From Hymenolepis diminuta (Eukaryota; Platyhelminthes; Cestoda; Cyclophyllidea; Hymenolepididae): a stretch of DNA of 64,000 nt. Each line of letters begins with the position of its first letter. Within the stretch, counting starts at the first letter, position 1. Both the position numbers and the translations under genes were made by a program. The stretch lies in contig CAADRB010000024.1 in the NCBI GenBank assembly GCA_900708905.1, forward strand, positions 118,333 through 182,332, read 5' to 3'. The notes under the pieces were generated by a model, which worked only from the letters and a program-made list of their open reading frames with translations, searched no databases and was not told where the DNA came from. Shown piece after piece: positions 1 to 11,302 of the stretch.

Positions 1-215
1 ATAAGCAAATTAGATTAACATAGAAAACATTTCTTCGTTAGACGTATGTCTTGTCTCGTCTTCGGAGTCCCGGCGTGATGATAGACACCTGTTGAGATAT
101 CTATGTGCAAACACACAAACACTCAGCGTGACCGCCTGTGGATACTATATTGGAGATATTATCGTCAGTCAACCACTTCTAATTGCAAGGTGTTGATAGA
201 CATCTGCTGAATATA
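1..215 (-). repeat. Dispersed repeat family C, copy 1 (cut by window edge)
   Basis: The reverse complement of this stretch matches 61590-61805 over its whole length. Shared blocks include the segment around a gtttgcacatagatatct core, a following gtgtctatcat block and a preceding ccacaggcggtc block. Identity looks around 75-80 percent by eye. No coding potential or terminal repeat is visible and the copy runs off the left edge, so the element's class is unknown. Confidence 0.7.
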
Positions 216-712
216 GCAAAAACTCTCATTAAATAAATTCAGGTCTCCCTCGTAAGAATAAGTTCCAGGTTCCCTCAGTCTTCTATCAGTTTCCGCATCC
301 ATTAATTAATCATTACCCTTATCAATCAGTGCGTAACATTATGAGTATCGTCATAATGTTAACCCTACTTTCTGATTAATCAAAAGCAAGAATATACCCA
401 AGCAACAAATGCTTCGCGAGAATGTTTGACTTAATCGCCCATTACAATTTGACCAACACCCTAATTTTATTCATTCCCGCACCCTTTCTACTGATACTTT
501 ATCAAATTATTGCCAAACAAACATTATCTACACCATAGATTATTAAAATAAATCAGTTCACTTTTAAGTCAAATTAGAAAAAATAATGAAAGTAGCTAAC
601 AGTATACATTTAACGTTAGAAATAAAAAATTCGTAGCCACGATTTCAAACAAATAAATTAGCGACGTTTCGGATTGCTAGAATCCAGAAATCCTGTTCCT
701 TTTAGGGCTTTG

Positions 713-1933
713 TTAATTAATTTTTTCATTTTCGGGACTCTCCCTTCTTACCATTTTAAGTGGCGAATATTTTTTATTGCCGAATGATACACACATATTG
801 GCACCTGAAATGAATTTCAAATTGTTCAAAAAATTTCCTTTTAAGTCATGATTAAAGCAAGCCTGAAATTTACCAATTTTTAAAAGATATTGCACAGCTG
901 GAATGTTAGACTCGAGACAGGCAGTTATTAACGGCGTGAAATCCCGACTATTCCGAATTTCAATATCAGCGCCATTATCGCAGAGAATTTCGAGAATTTT
1001 TTGATATCCTTTGTGTATTGCAGCATGAATCGGCGGCAAATCATTTTGACAGTTGGGATTCGCACCATGCTCAAGTAATAGGCAAACAACTTCTTCATTA
1101 CCCTGAATAGTAGCTTGTAGTAAAGCTTTATTCAGCTCTAATTCCTGATATGCGCTTTTCTCCTGAACATGCAGCAGAAAATTCACAACCTCAACTTGTT
1201 TCTAAAATAGTACATAAAAGAATTATGGTAATAATATTTACAATGGGCGGTTAATGAGTTATGCGTACCATAAGGGCAGCCATGATAAGTGGAGTTAAAA
1301 GAAAATTACCACATTCAGGTTGAATAGAATTTACTCTGTGAAATAGATAGTGGACAACATCAACATGACCCTCGGATGCGGCTAAACACAGGGGAGTTAA
1401 ATTATCCTTATCTGGTTCATTAAAGTCAGCACCATGAACTGAGAGTATTTCAAGGCCCTTAAGAAAGCCAAGAACAGATGCAACATGAACAGCAGTGTAA
1501 CCGTCTTTGTGCTTATTAGAAATATTGGCACCGTAATGCAATAGTATTGACATTACTTCAAGGTTTTTCTTTTGCGTAGCTTGAATCAAAGGCGTGGATC
1601 TGGTGTCCCATTCATATTCCTCTGGAGAGTGCTGTGATTAAGAAAATAGAGATTGCGATTTTAAAAAGAAACAAAAATATTGAGATTTAAAATTTTTAAT
1701 TTGTACGCCTGCATCAAGGATTCCACGAAGAGCGACAACATTTTCGCCTTCAATTGCTCCAGAAAGCGTCGAATAGGGACAACCAAACCTGTGCATAGCA
1801 TTTTGATTATTCTTTTTCCCTGAGGAAGTGCAGCTCTAAAATAATAAAATCATTCATTGACTTGAAAAACATAACACTAATGTATAATACTTTATTTCAA
1901 ATAATACATTTAGTGAAAAGTACTCACGGTCAT
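713..1933 (-). CDS. Ankyrin-repeat protein, four exons
   Basis: Exons on the minus strand are 1928-1933, 1707-1835, 1269-1631 and 713-1201. All junctions have GT/AG sites and are phase 0, giving about 328 residues. About seven ankyrin repeats run from near residue 55 to 290, with the usual T-P-L-x-x-A, G-x-x-x-x-V/I-x-x-L-L and H-G-A-D/N-x-N signatures. One repeat is assembled across the exon 3/4 junction. The last 40 residues are non-repeat. No signal peptide, membrane segment or second domain is visible, so a cytosolic protein-binding scaffold is inferred and no specific family is assigned. The start is the weakest part: the chosen ATG lies in a six-base first coding exon followed by a GTGAGT donor, and a start at an ATG inside exon 2 is possible. 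A possible AATAAA (reverse strand) lies at 466-471. Confidence 0.83.
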
Positions 1934-3533
1934 CCTAAGAAAAGTAATCTTAAAAAACGTTTGCTTTCAAGTGAGTTGTGTTCGCTTGGGTAATAGCTAA
2001 CCTTAAACGATCTTATTTTTTCGTTATTTAAGAGTAATAAATAATGTAAATACTTATTATGCATATATTTGCTAATCTCATTTGCATCGCATTAATTGAA
2101 GTCATGCGCAATAAAATGTAACAACAAAATTAATTTCGATGTTGTATTACAAAATACAAGTAATTGTAAATATAATTTTCAAATTGACACATGATAAAAA
2201 TATGCTTGAAATCTGGTAGAATAGTCCCAATGTTGCCGGAAAGCCATTCTTAAAAAATGTATCGATAAAAGGTTAAAAATAAAATTTTTCGTGCTATTTG
2301 CTTCCTGTCGATAGGTGATTAACCAATCCTTCAAGTTGACCAACTGGTCTGTAAGCTCTAGATAACTTGAACTCCCTCGTGAAACGGGGACCAAATTCTA
2401 AATAAAGGCCGAGAACATAGAAAGAGTTCTGTAAGACTCATTTGATGATCTGATTTTGATTTCTATTTTACTCGATCTTCTCTCCACAACCTTGTTGGAT
2501 TGCTTTATTGTAGCCCGTAATCAGATGCCTTCTATGATAAAATATATATTTTATGTCTAACCGGGTGTAATTGAATACTAAAATAATATTCGCAAATATT
2601 CTTACCACTACTATAATTACTCTCAAAATGGGAACTAACAAGCCGTAGTGAAGTAGATCACTTTACCGTTTTAAAATTGTAGCCTGCATAATAAAATGGA
2701 GACTACTATGGTTTAATACTTATCGGTGTGAATTGACGGTCAGAAGTAGGTATTTCTACTTTACCTTTATACTTTCTTTAACATTTTCAATAATACCTGA
2801 CATATTAAGTTGAGCATGAAATAAGCTTCTAATTGCTGTGCATTTGTTCCATCCATTCAGAATTACAGTAAAATAATTTTTCCATGTAGTGTTTAATTTT
2901 ACATCATAATGGAAAAGGCTATTTCAGTTATGAATTAATTTAAGTAGGTTTTACTGCAATTAGAATCAAAATTAGGAGAACTGACTTTGTAGTCTCTACT
3001 TCATTTTGTAATTATATGATAGAATAAAAAAACTGAATAGGAATTCATCCATATTTATATATGCTTTGTGCAGTACATATTAGGGCATTTCTTCACAAAA
3101 ATTCAAGCCCATTATTCTGTTTCCAATTGTTTTCGGTGCCATCCCAAAATCTATCAGTACTCACAACCATATTATAGATTTTTTATCGGATTTTCCACAA
3201 TAAAACTTTTCGTGGCACCAAAACTGTCAACAGGGTATCCAGTTGAGCAGCAAAGTTATTACAAAATGGGTATAGACAACCGGAATAATATTAAATAATG
3301 GTACCTTAACCGAAGCTTAAAAAACGTAAAACACGTAAATTTTATTAAGTAAATATACAGATCTACTTTGTCATAAGAATCCATTTATTTTATAGATTTA
3401 CTTATCGGCCTTAAATAATTGTTTAGGTTCTTCCCACAGTTAACGCAATATATAAAAGATATTAATTGCGCTTAATTAATGGGGACCATCATGCCCTACG
3501 TAACTGTTTCCAGGCCATTAAAGCGGAAAACAG
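1934..3533. other. Intergenic region between divergent ankyrin and GMCL1 genes
   Basis: About 1.6 kb, AT-rich. It must hold both promoters because the flanking genes point away from each other, but no convincing TATA or initiator element stands out. The one longish open frame (3068-3298, plus) has no recognisable similarity and no splice context. Confidence 0.5.
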
Positions 3534-6500
3534 ATGAAAATTTACCTGTAAAAGTCGAAACTCAACAATAGTTAGTGTACTTATTTCTTTCTTTATGCAT
3601 TTATACCTATATTGATATTACTATGGTCTTTTAGCAAACGGATTCGAGCAACATATGATTACGTTTATGAGCAGATGTTTCTCAAGGGGGAGAATAGTGA
3701 TATTACCGTCATTGCATTGGAACGTAAATGGCATCTTCATCGCGTCTTCCTAAAGCATTCTCTATACTTCTCAGCTTTGTTAGAAGGTGGTTGGAAAGAA
3801 AGTGAAGAAAATGTTCTCACTCTCAAATTAACCGATGAAAACATAACCGAGGAGGGATTACATGTTATCTTTGGGTCTTTTTACAAGGATCAAGTTATAA
3901 TCACCAAAAATGTAAAAATGCCTATCTTTCTTCTTTTAACATTTCTTCAGAATGTGATAGGTGTGTTAGCTGCAGCAACTTGGTTCCAACTGGATGAAAT
4001 TCGGGATCATTGCGAGAGGATTCTGTGTCGATTTGTGAAGCTTAACACTGTTTCTTCCCTTTATGATGTATCCGTTAAATATCTTTTACTTAAACTTGAA
4101 CATATATGTGTTTCTTGGTTGGCTACCAGATTTTCACTTGTTCCTTGGTGTAAATTGTCGTTTGAAGTGAAGAAAAAACTATCGTAAGCCTGTGAATTTC
4201 TCTGAGTGTATTATATTTGTACTTCATTTACGTTTCTGATACATTTTGAATTCTTTTTAGCATATCCTTAATGCAAAGTGTCATTCAACAACCGAATTTT
4301 ATTGTACTTCACTTTGAACAGGATTTGTTTCTTGACCTTCTTATAGTGAGTTCTTATTTTTTATTAACCGAATTTAAGTGCATTCACTTTTCACTTTACT
4401 GTGCATAATGGCATCATTTGCAGTAGAAATAGAAAAATTGGTGTCGACTTCCCTTTTAGACTCAATGGTTGATTGTTTTGCTCAGCTCTCTAGCTATTAC
4501 TTGAGTAATTTCAGGTTCCTCAGTCAGAGAGGTTTTAATATGTCACTTTTCTCGTGTCTGGGAAGATATTTTTCCCCAGTAATCTTGGCACCTATTATGA
4601 GACGTAAATAAAATTTTTTACATTTGGGTCTGTTTTGAATTAACTTTCACATTGGGAGTATCACTTTCAATCTTAATTCCTTATAATTAGCTTAAAACTA
4701 ATAACTTGTCTGCCACTGCTTTCAGTGGGTCTACCTGCATCTTCATCCTGAGGTGCCTTATTCCTGGCCGCCTGTAGATTTTAATCGAGAAGTATATCAA
4801 TTCTTCCAGCACAAAAGTGAGTTTTCAGTTCTGTTACTTTGATCCAATATTAACTTTAAAATATGCCGCCGTTGAAATAGCGGTACGAAGTCACTTTATG
4901 ATCTACACTGACCATCGAGATATTACTATTCTTAGATACTCAGACCTACGGGAAGAAGGTATGAGACCTGTAGTTTTATTATTTATTGGAGCTGTTTTGG
5001 TTACCATACACGCCTGCCATGTCGGGGGGTCACAGGCTCGATTCCTATGAGCGCACATCCAGTGAGCGGAATATCCAACTCCACCGACTAAGTCTGGTTA
5101 ATATAGTGGATGAGAGAATTCGAGTTTCCCATCAGCAATGCTCCTTGATGCCACTTTACCCAAGTTGGGTATTGGAAAACGCTTTCCTTATCAATGGGCT
5201 TGGGAATTACAAGCAAACTCGTGTGTTCATTTGCAACAATATTAATTGGGATTGAATGTTTGACTGGATACTTGATTAGCCAGTAATATTGCAGTGAGAA
5301 GACTTCGTCCTCAGGTACGTCCACGGAAAAACAGTAATCGAGGGTCTAGTATCCGAAACCATCGGTGGCGCAGTGGTCCAGCAGGTGGGAGGTCACGAGA
5401 TTAATGCTCATCGGTGCACACCCAGTGACATTGATGGCCGACTGAAAAGTTATTTCTGGTCAACATGAGGCATGTTTGAATGTCCATTTTTTACAAGAGT
5501 GGTTTCTCTCTACCCAAGTCAAGTGCTGTGAATACTTTTCAAAATGAAGTTGAAGTCTAGTATCCGAGAGACTAATGCCATATGAATTCTGTTCAGGGCT
5601 TCGAAAATATTCGGATTTTCTTTTTAAATACATTTACTAAGCTTCACCCAAAGACAGAATAAGGATATGAAGCCTGCTGGTGCCCAGAAGTAATAATTCA
5701 CACTCGAAGTAAAATTGTGCACAGATAGTGTGAAATGGGAATGGTATCGTACCGATATAAGGTGATCTGTAGAGAAATGACAGAATATGGGTTTCTCGGA
5801 AGGACTTCTAGATATCCTTCCTCAAGCCAAGTTGATAATATTTCCCCAAACAGGTTTCGCAGTTATTAATAGTTCAACTCATCGTTTTCTCTTCACTTAA
5901 AGACTTCTTCGAGACATCCGAGGGCAGGCTCTATACTGACATTTTCAAGGCCCTTAAATGGGAAAACATTCTTACAAGCCTTGATCCTACTGTGAATCTC
6001 ATATCTAATCAATTAATACCTGAAGGTAAATTTTCCGATTTTATAAAACCACCTCTGCTTATTTCTCTAAGACTATTTTTTGACCTAGTTTACAGGATTT
6101 AATTGATAAAGAAATATACCTAGATGGGTGCACCCCTGTCTCCCTTTAGATTGTTTCTAAAAGCGATGTTTCGCTTAGATCTAATGAAGTAGTAATTACT
6201 TATATTAGTTCAATAAGCTTTAGGCAAATTTACTAATATTAAGTATAAACTGTTACAATTAGGACAATACGAAGTAAACTCAACTCCTTATAGGAGAATG
6301 AACAGCTGCACGTTTCCATAATTCAAAGTAAGTATGACTCTTGACGCTTTGACTTCATCACCTGCTTTTTCTTGATCCACGGCCCTCTTTCTAGCATGGA
6401 TCAACGAAACATGTCGTTCTCTCTGGCTTAAGCAACTAAAATCCCACGACTTCCATGCCCTTCGACATCAAGCATCTTCATCGAGTATACACATCATCTC

Positions 6501-8570
6501 TCCAAATCATCCTTCTGAACAAGACCAATCACCGCGGTCAGCGGACTCCCAAAATCGCCATCAGTCAAGTCCTTCTCAGCCAGTAGCAACTGAAGCTGAT
6601 GATGAATTTTGGGAAAAGTGTGAGAGGTTCGGTGTTGTCATTGAGCACCAACGTTCATGGAGGTGGTCGGGATATGCTTTTGGTGTGGACCTGGTGTTCA
6701 GCTGTCAAAGCAAGTAATGTTTTTTTGGTATTTTTTATGTTCCAGTTTATTATTTGTGCCTAAATTTAAGGTGATAACAGGTATTTGAGAACAGCTAAAT
6801 TGGTTTGATTTGCACCCTCGATCTCATACAAAATAGCTGATCTTATGCAGTTAGAGGTGTATAATACCTTCTGCTATCAAAAAATTACAGAAATCAAGAG
6901 GTGACTTACAAAATACTTGGAATGAGAGTTCAGTGCATCATTAAATTGACGTAATACAAATTTAATAGCAATACAGTTCACAGTGGACTTTGTGAGAACC
7001 TATAATGGTCTAACTATGGTCTTAAAGATTTCTGTTCGCATAATTTTTTGTAGTTCTACTCAAGGTATCAACAATTTTCAGTTCTGTTCCTATCAGTTAA
7101 CAGATTAAATTCAAAACGGTATTAAATTTGTTTTTACTTTAACTCGGAGCTTGTCATTTCAAATTCAGTCTCGTTTTCAGTCCCTCGATTCAGTCGTAGT
7201 TAATAATCACCCCATATCATTTTCTCCTCCGTCTGAGTAAAAATAGTTTTTCTACTAACTAGTCGAAATGAATTGAATTAAACTGATATAAGCCCCAAGG
7301 GTATTGGAAGTGAACTCGCAATCTTGATACATCAACCTGAAGCACGCCGAGTGGATACTGGTTAGATCTGGCATTATAATCATCGGTTGCTACCGCTCTT
7401 AGTGGAATTAGGTAGACATTTCACCAAATGGTTTCGTGCTTCTACCATTGTTGATCTTTATGTTTCTTGATTCTCATTTTAATCTTTCATCTCATAGACT
7501 TTCTACCCTTTCATTATTTAATATCCTTATCTATGCGATGTGTCCTACTAAACCCCAATTTAGACTACGCTTCTTAAACTGAGAGATATTCACGTTTTAA
7601 AGTTGTATTTACCTGTTGTAATGGGGAAACCCTTGTTTCTCTCCATTAGGTACCACTAGGCTGTTTACTCATACCAAGAGAGAGAAGACAGATGTATAAT
7701 CACCTTATTAATTTTTCAATATTGTATATACTTATTGTTCATTTGATATAGTTGTGAATTGAAGCGTTGTCGGGGAGTGTCGTCACATAGATAAGAATGG
7801 CAAGCAGATATAGATATCACATGTGGATGTGACTTGTTCGTCCCGAAACAAAGCATGGTGTTGCAAGGGTAGTCTAAATAGATCTTTATTATGAAACATC
7901 ATATGGACAAGACAGGTTAATATCAAGTGTATAATTGTATGAAAGCTGGAAATAGGAACCGAGAAATATAAAAGCACAATGGGAGAGAGCAAGCAGCCGT
8001 CTTACTAGCCCGACCACAGTCCTCCACCCCAGGCTTGGACATCGGTTTTCCAAGAGAACACGTGTATTCTTATTTGCATACTCCTTAACATTTCTGAAAG
8101 TATGCTTTTATATATTACCGCTTTCTTTCTTCATAGTCGGTGTATTTAGTTAAAATAAAGTCAAAATTAACCAAATTTTCACTTTTCCCCTCACTTGTTT
8201 CAGCAAAATCACACTGACTCGATTTACTGAAGAATCGGAGACCGCAAGTTTAGTTTCACTCCTTCCAACGGTTAAAGTGGAGATTAATCTCAGAGTATTT
8301 TCAAGACATGCTCTCTTCAAGAATGATCATCCAGGGGACACTATCTCTGACTCTCTCCAAGAAATGTTGTTGGAATGCGAGGACAATCTCAATGCTGGCG
8401 ACAGCGGTGATGACGATAGTATCGACGAGATTAAAAAACGACTTCAACCAACAACCCTTTTGACAAGGCACGTAATCCTTCAAATGATTCCGAATGCGAA
8501 GTATGAATTACTTCGATTACCGAGAGATATCCGTTACCCCATTGTGATTTCCGTGTCAGTCCGTCGCTGA
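3534..8570 (+). CDS. GMCL1: Germ cell-less protein-like (BTB-BACK), eight exons
   Basis: Exons are 3534-3547 (tentative), 3635-3911, 3951-4183, 4261-4345, 4726-4816, 5903-6025, 6395-6713 and 8204-8570, stop TGA. Phases agree throughout and give about 502 residues, against about 515 in human GMCL1. The BTB domain lies at residues 26-130 (G-E-N-S-D-I near its start, W-K-E-S, F-G-S-F-Y), then a BACK-like region (V-L-A-A-A, L-D-E-I), then the family's C-terminal domain (W-R-W-S-G-Y-x-F-G, R-V-F-S-R-H). GMCL proteins are nuclear-envelope cullin-3 adaptors; fly germ cell-less is needed for germ-cell formation. Exon 7 carries a Ser/Gln-rich insert and exon 8 an acidic one. Intron 2 (3912-3950) is only 39 bp and in frame. 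Intron 5 (4817-5902) holds two SINEs. Exon 1 is uncertain: a better-looking basic reading frame from ATG 3479 is out of phase with exon 2. Confidence 0.9.
4984..5220 (+). repeat. tRNA-derived SINE, copy 1 (diverged), GMCL1 intron 5
   Basis: It aligns with the copies at 5357 and 31226. A good Pol III B box (GGCTCGATTCC) is at 5035-5045. The A-box region at about 4988-4999 is degraded. The tail keeps the family's block gagaattcgagttt and ends near a gggcttgggaa motif at 5197-5207. It lies in the sense direction of the host gene. Confidence 0.75.
5357..5554 (+). repeat. tRNA-derived SINE, copy 2, with 13-bp target duplication
   Basis: The 198-bp body starts with the same accatcRgtggcgcagtgg head as the copy at 31226, including an intact A box (TGGCGCAGTGG, 5366-5376). 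The B box is degraded. The body is flanked by an exact 13-bp direct repeat, GTCTAGTATCCGA, at 5344-5356 and 5555-5567, as expected of LINE-assisted retroposition. It sits in GMCL1 intron 5, directly downstream of copy 1. Confidence 0.85.
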
Positions 8571-8882
8571 AATGATCTCTTCGTACATATTTGTATAGTA
8601 CTTGTTAATGTTAATTTTAAATACTAAGAGTGTTTCTTGTATTTATAAAAGATATCTTCCTCTTCAGAACGACTTGTGTTTATGGGCTTGAAGGATGAAT
8701 CCCATCGCGTTTCCGAAATTTTCAATTATGTCATCACTAAACGCTGAGACCTAATTATCTCGGCCCCACAGTGGTGTTCAAAATGGTTGACCCTACTGTA
8801 ACCTCAAGCGCCCTGTGGATAAACATCGCCTGTCCTCAAGTAGTTTATTTTAATTATCGGAATAAGCTAATTAAATGATCCT
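8571..8882 (+). other. GMCL1 3' flank
   Basis: About 310 bp after the GMCL1 stop codon. It should contain the 3' UTR. No canonical AATAAA is seen; a variant ATTAAA lies near 8870. No other feature was recognised. Confidence 0.4.
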
Positions 8883-9292
8883 TGAATGAACGTTGCGAGG
8901 GCTCAGTTTCTCCATGGCGATGTCCGGACCCATTCCTTCTGTTCATGTTTTCCCCCCTTTTCTATAGCCGTCACGTTAGAAGGACACCTGCACTTATGTC
9001 CTCACGCGCGTCCTCGCCCAAGTGACTCATAAACTGCTTTTCAATGCACACGCACACGCCTGTAAGACAGATCCTCCTACGCTGCCTCCTAATTGCCTTC
9101 GTTCCTTAGTTCTCTCTTACCCTCTTGAATCCCTCATCGCGGTTCGTTCAATACATTTTTGGTCTAATCAATTCTCAGTGGTCTGCTTCACGATTGTTGT
9201 TAGCTCTTACTCAAACAGCTACAAATTGGTGGCTGTTGTTGCTGCTGTTTGTTGTTAGTTGCCAGTCGTTAGTTGTTACTCAAATTCTAACA
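8883..9292 (+). repeat. LTR-like dispersed repeat family A, copy 1
   Basis: It shares its 3' half strongly with the copies at 57987-58331 (plus) and, reversed, at 48976-49404 and 56430-56926. Common blocks are gtgactcata-type sequence before the centre, then cacgattgttgttrgctcttactc, then cagctac, ending in aaca. The 5' boundary is approximate because the first 100 bp are diverged. The TG...CA ends in the family and the TATAAA-like centre (gactcatataaa in other copies) suggest a solo LTR; this is inference. Confidence 0.65.
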
Positions 9293-10135
9293 GGCTTAAT
9301 GGGTTAGAATCTACATAGGTAAGCCTATAAATTCCAAAATCGCTTGACAAAAGTGGTAATAACAAGTTGAATAAAGCGAGAGTATCATGTAGCCAATCTT
9401 ATGAGAAATTCGCATTTTACCACACTCGCATTTTATTGTTACCTAGAATTAACTGGTCCTGTTAGACACTAAGCACGTTGCTACTGAAGAATTGGAGGTA
9501 TGCTAAACTATCAACCTCGCCAACTAGTGCGGAAGTACTTTCCAATGCATGGAATCAATGATAAGCCTGGGCCCAGGACATACTCAACTAAAATCCCACG
9601 CTACTAAGGACAGAAGTAGCCATTGTGGTAATACAGTCTCCTCTCATCTTTACCGTTTTCCTCCATCCTTCACATTATTATTGGTCTTTATATCCTATCA
9701 TTCCACGTTGTCTGACGTATGAGATGTTGGAACATTAACACGTCAGAACCCCTCAGAGTGACTACGTGGGGGTCACTATAATAATTTCATCTTTTTTGTT
9801 TGCCATGAAGGAAAAAATCAGTTTTCCCTATTTGTTTAATATCATCTATGTTTATTACCACGAATTCAAGAGAAAATAGGAATAGAGTACTGCAAACTCT
9901 CTGCATGTGCTATAACAACCATTTGAAATACGGAGGGTTTCTAGGATAAACTGTGTTCTAAATGTAACACATGGGCTGAAAAGTCCCGGGCCTAACGCAT
10001 AGATGGTGCTAGTTTTATTGCAGTCACCTTTTTTCAGTTAATACTAACCTTCAAAAGACAGCTGTTAAAATTTCATGATATTCTATTCATTAGTTTGTGA
10101 GCTATTGTGCTAAGACTTTTGTTATTTTCAAAACA

Positions 10136-11238
10136 ATGCATCAAAAACAATTTCGTGTTTCAATTTTACACTGCTTCTTGATGGGAAAAAATACCGTTCA
10201 AGCGAAGCAATGGCTTGAAAAGTGTTATGGAGACTCCGATCCATCAGAAACAACAATAAAACGTTGGTTTGCTGACTTCGAACGTGGTCGTAGAGACACC
10301 GATGATGCAGAACTCGGTGGACTTCCAAATGAGGCGGTAACACCAGAATGCATTAAAAAAATCCACAAAATCGTTTTGAATGATGGAAAAGTGAAGTTGC
10401 GTGNNNNNNNNNNNNNNNNNNNNNNNNNNNNNNNNNNNNNNNNNNNNNNNNNNNNNNNNNNNNNNNNNNNNNNNNNNNNNNNNNNNNNNNNNNNNNNNNN
10501 NNNNNNNNNNNNNNNNNNNNNNNNNNNNNNNNNNNNNNNNNNNNNNNNNNNNNNNNNNNNNNNNNNNNNNNNNNNNNNNNNNNNNNNNNNNNNNNNNNNN
10601 NNNNNNNNNNNNNNNNNNNNNNNNNNNNNNNNNNNNNNNNNNNNNNNNNNNNNNNNNNNNNNNNNNNNNNNNNNNNNNNNNNNNNNNNNNNNNNNNNNNN
10701 NNNNNNNNNNNNNNNNNNNNNNNNNNNNNNNNNNNNNNNNNNNNNNNNNNNNNNNNNNNNNNNNNNNNNNNNNNNNNNNNNNNNNNNNNNNNNNNNNNNN
10801 NNNNNNNNNNNNNNNNNNNNNNNNNNNNNNNNNNNNNNNNNNNNNNNNNNNNNGAATATTATATAGCGTTATTGGAGCGTTTGAAGGCCGAAATTGTAAA
10901 GAAACGATTGCATATGCAAAGAAAATAATTTCGTTTCATCAAGACGACGCACCGTGTGACAAGTCAATCAAGACAATGGCAAAACTACGTAAATTGAACT
11001 TCGATTTGCTCCCACATCCACCGTATTCGCCAGATTTGGGTCCCAGCGACTACTGGCTGTTCCCAGACCTGTAAAAATGGTCGTCGGTAAGAAATTTGGC
11101 ACGAATGAAGAGGTTATCGCTGAAACTGAGGCCTATTTTGAGGCAAAAGATAAATCGTTCTATGAAAGTGGTATTGAAATGTTAGAGGGGCGCTAGAATG
11201 ATTGCGTTGCTTTTGATGGAGATTACATTGATGAATAA
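10136..11238 (+). pseudogene. mariner transposase, inactivated
   Basis: The N-terminal HTH region is readable from ATG 10136 (M-H-Q-K-Q-F-R) to 10403. After the N gap the catalytic core resumes with H-Q-D-D-A-P, then L-L-P-H-P-P-Y-S-P-D-L and P-S-D-Y; these carry the second and third aspartates of the mariner DDD triad. An in-frame TAA at 11072-11074 follows F-P-D-L. A one-base frameshift comes just after it, then a TAG at 11194-11196, before the natural TAA at 11236-11238. The first catalytic aspartate lies inside the gap. This copy cannot make an intact transposase as assembled. Confidence 0.93.
10404..10853. other. Assembly gap (450 N)
   Basis: A run of N inside the mariner element. It hides the middle of the transposase, including the first catalytic aspartate. 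The gap probably reflects cross-assembly of several near-identical mariner copies. Confidence 0.99.
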
Positions 11239-11302
11239 AGTTAATTTTGAACAAAAAAACTGTGTTTTCTTTGTTAGGCCCGGGACTTTTCAGCCCATGT
11301 GT

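Larger units (their letters stand above)
9967..11302 (+). mobile_element. mariner transposon with perfect 30-bp terminal inverted repeats
   Basis: Terminal inverted repeats at 9967-9996 and 11273-11302 match at 30 of 30 positions. They are flanked by the TA target duplication (9965-9966 and 11303-11304). The total of 1,336 bp is normal for mariner, but 450 bp (10404-10853) are N in this assembly. The perfect ends point to recent insertion, while the coding region is broken (see the transposase entry). The gap length may be an estimate. Confidence 0.95.

Noticed and set aside
7996..8050. Similarity to 43423-43540 (agcagccgtctt, then tcaccacagt-like sequence)
   Set aside because: The match is limited to short scattered blocks and may be chance.
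9022..9307. Two overlapping plus-strand frames with hydrophobic stretches
   Set aside because: They lie inside the family A LTR-like repeat and reflect its composition; the same pseudo-frame appears at 58003-58287.
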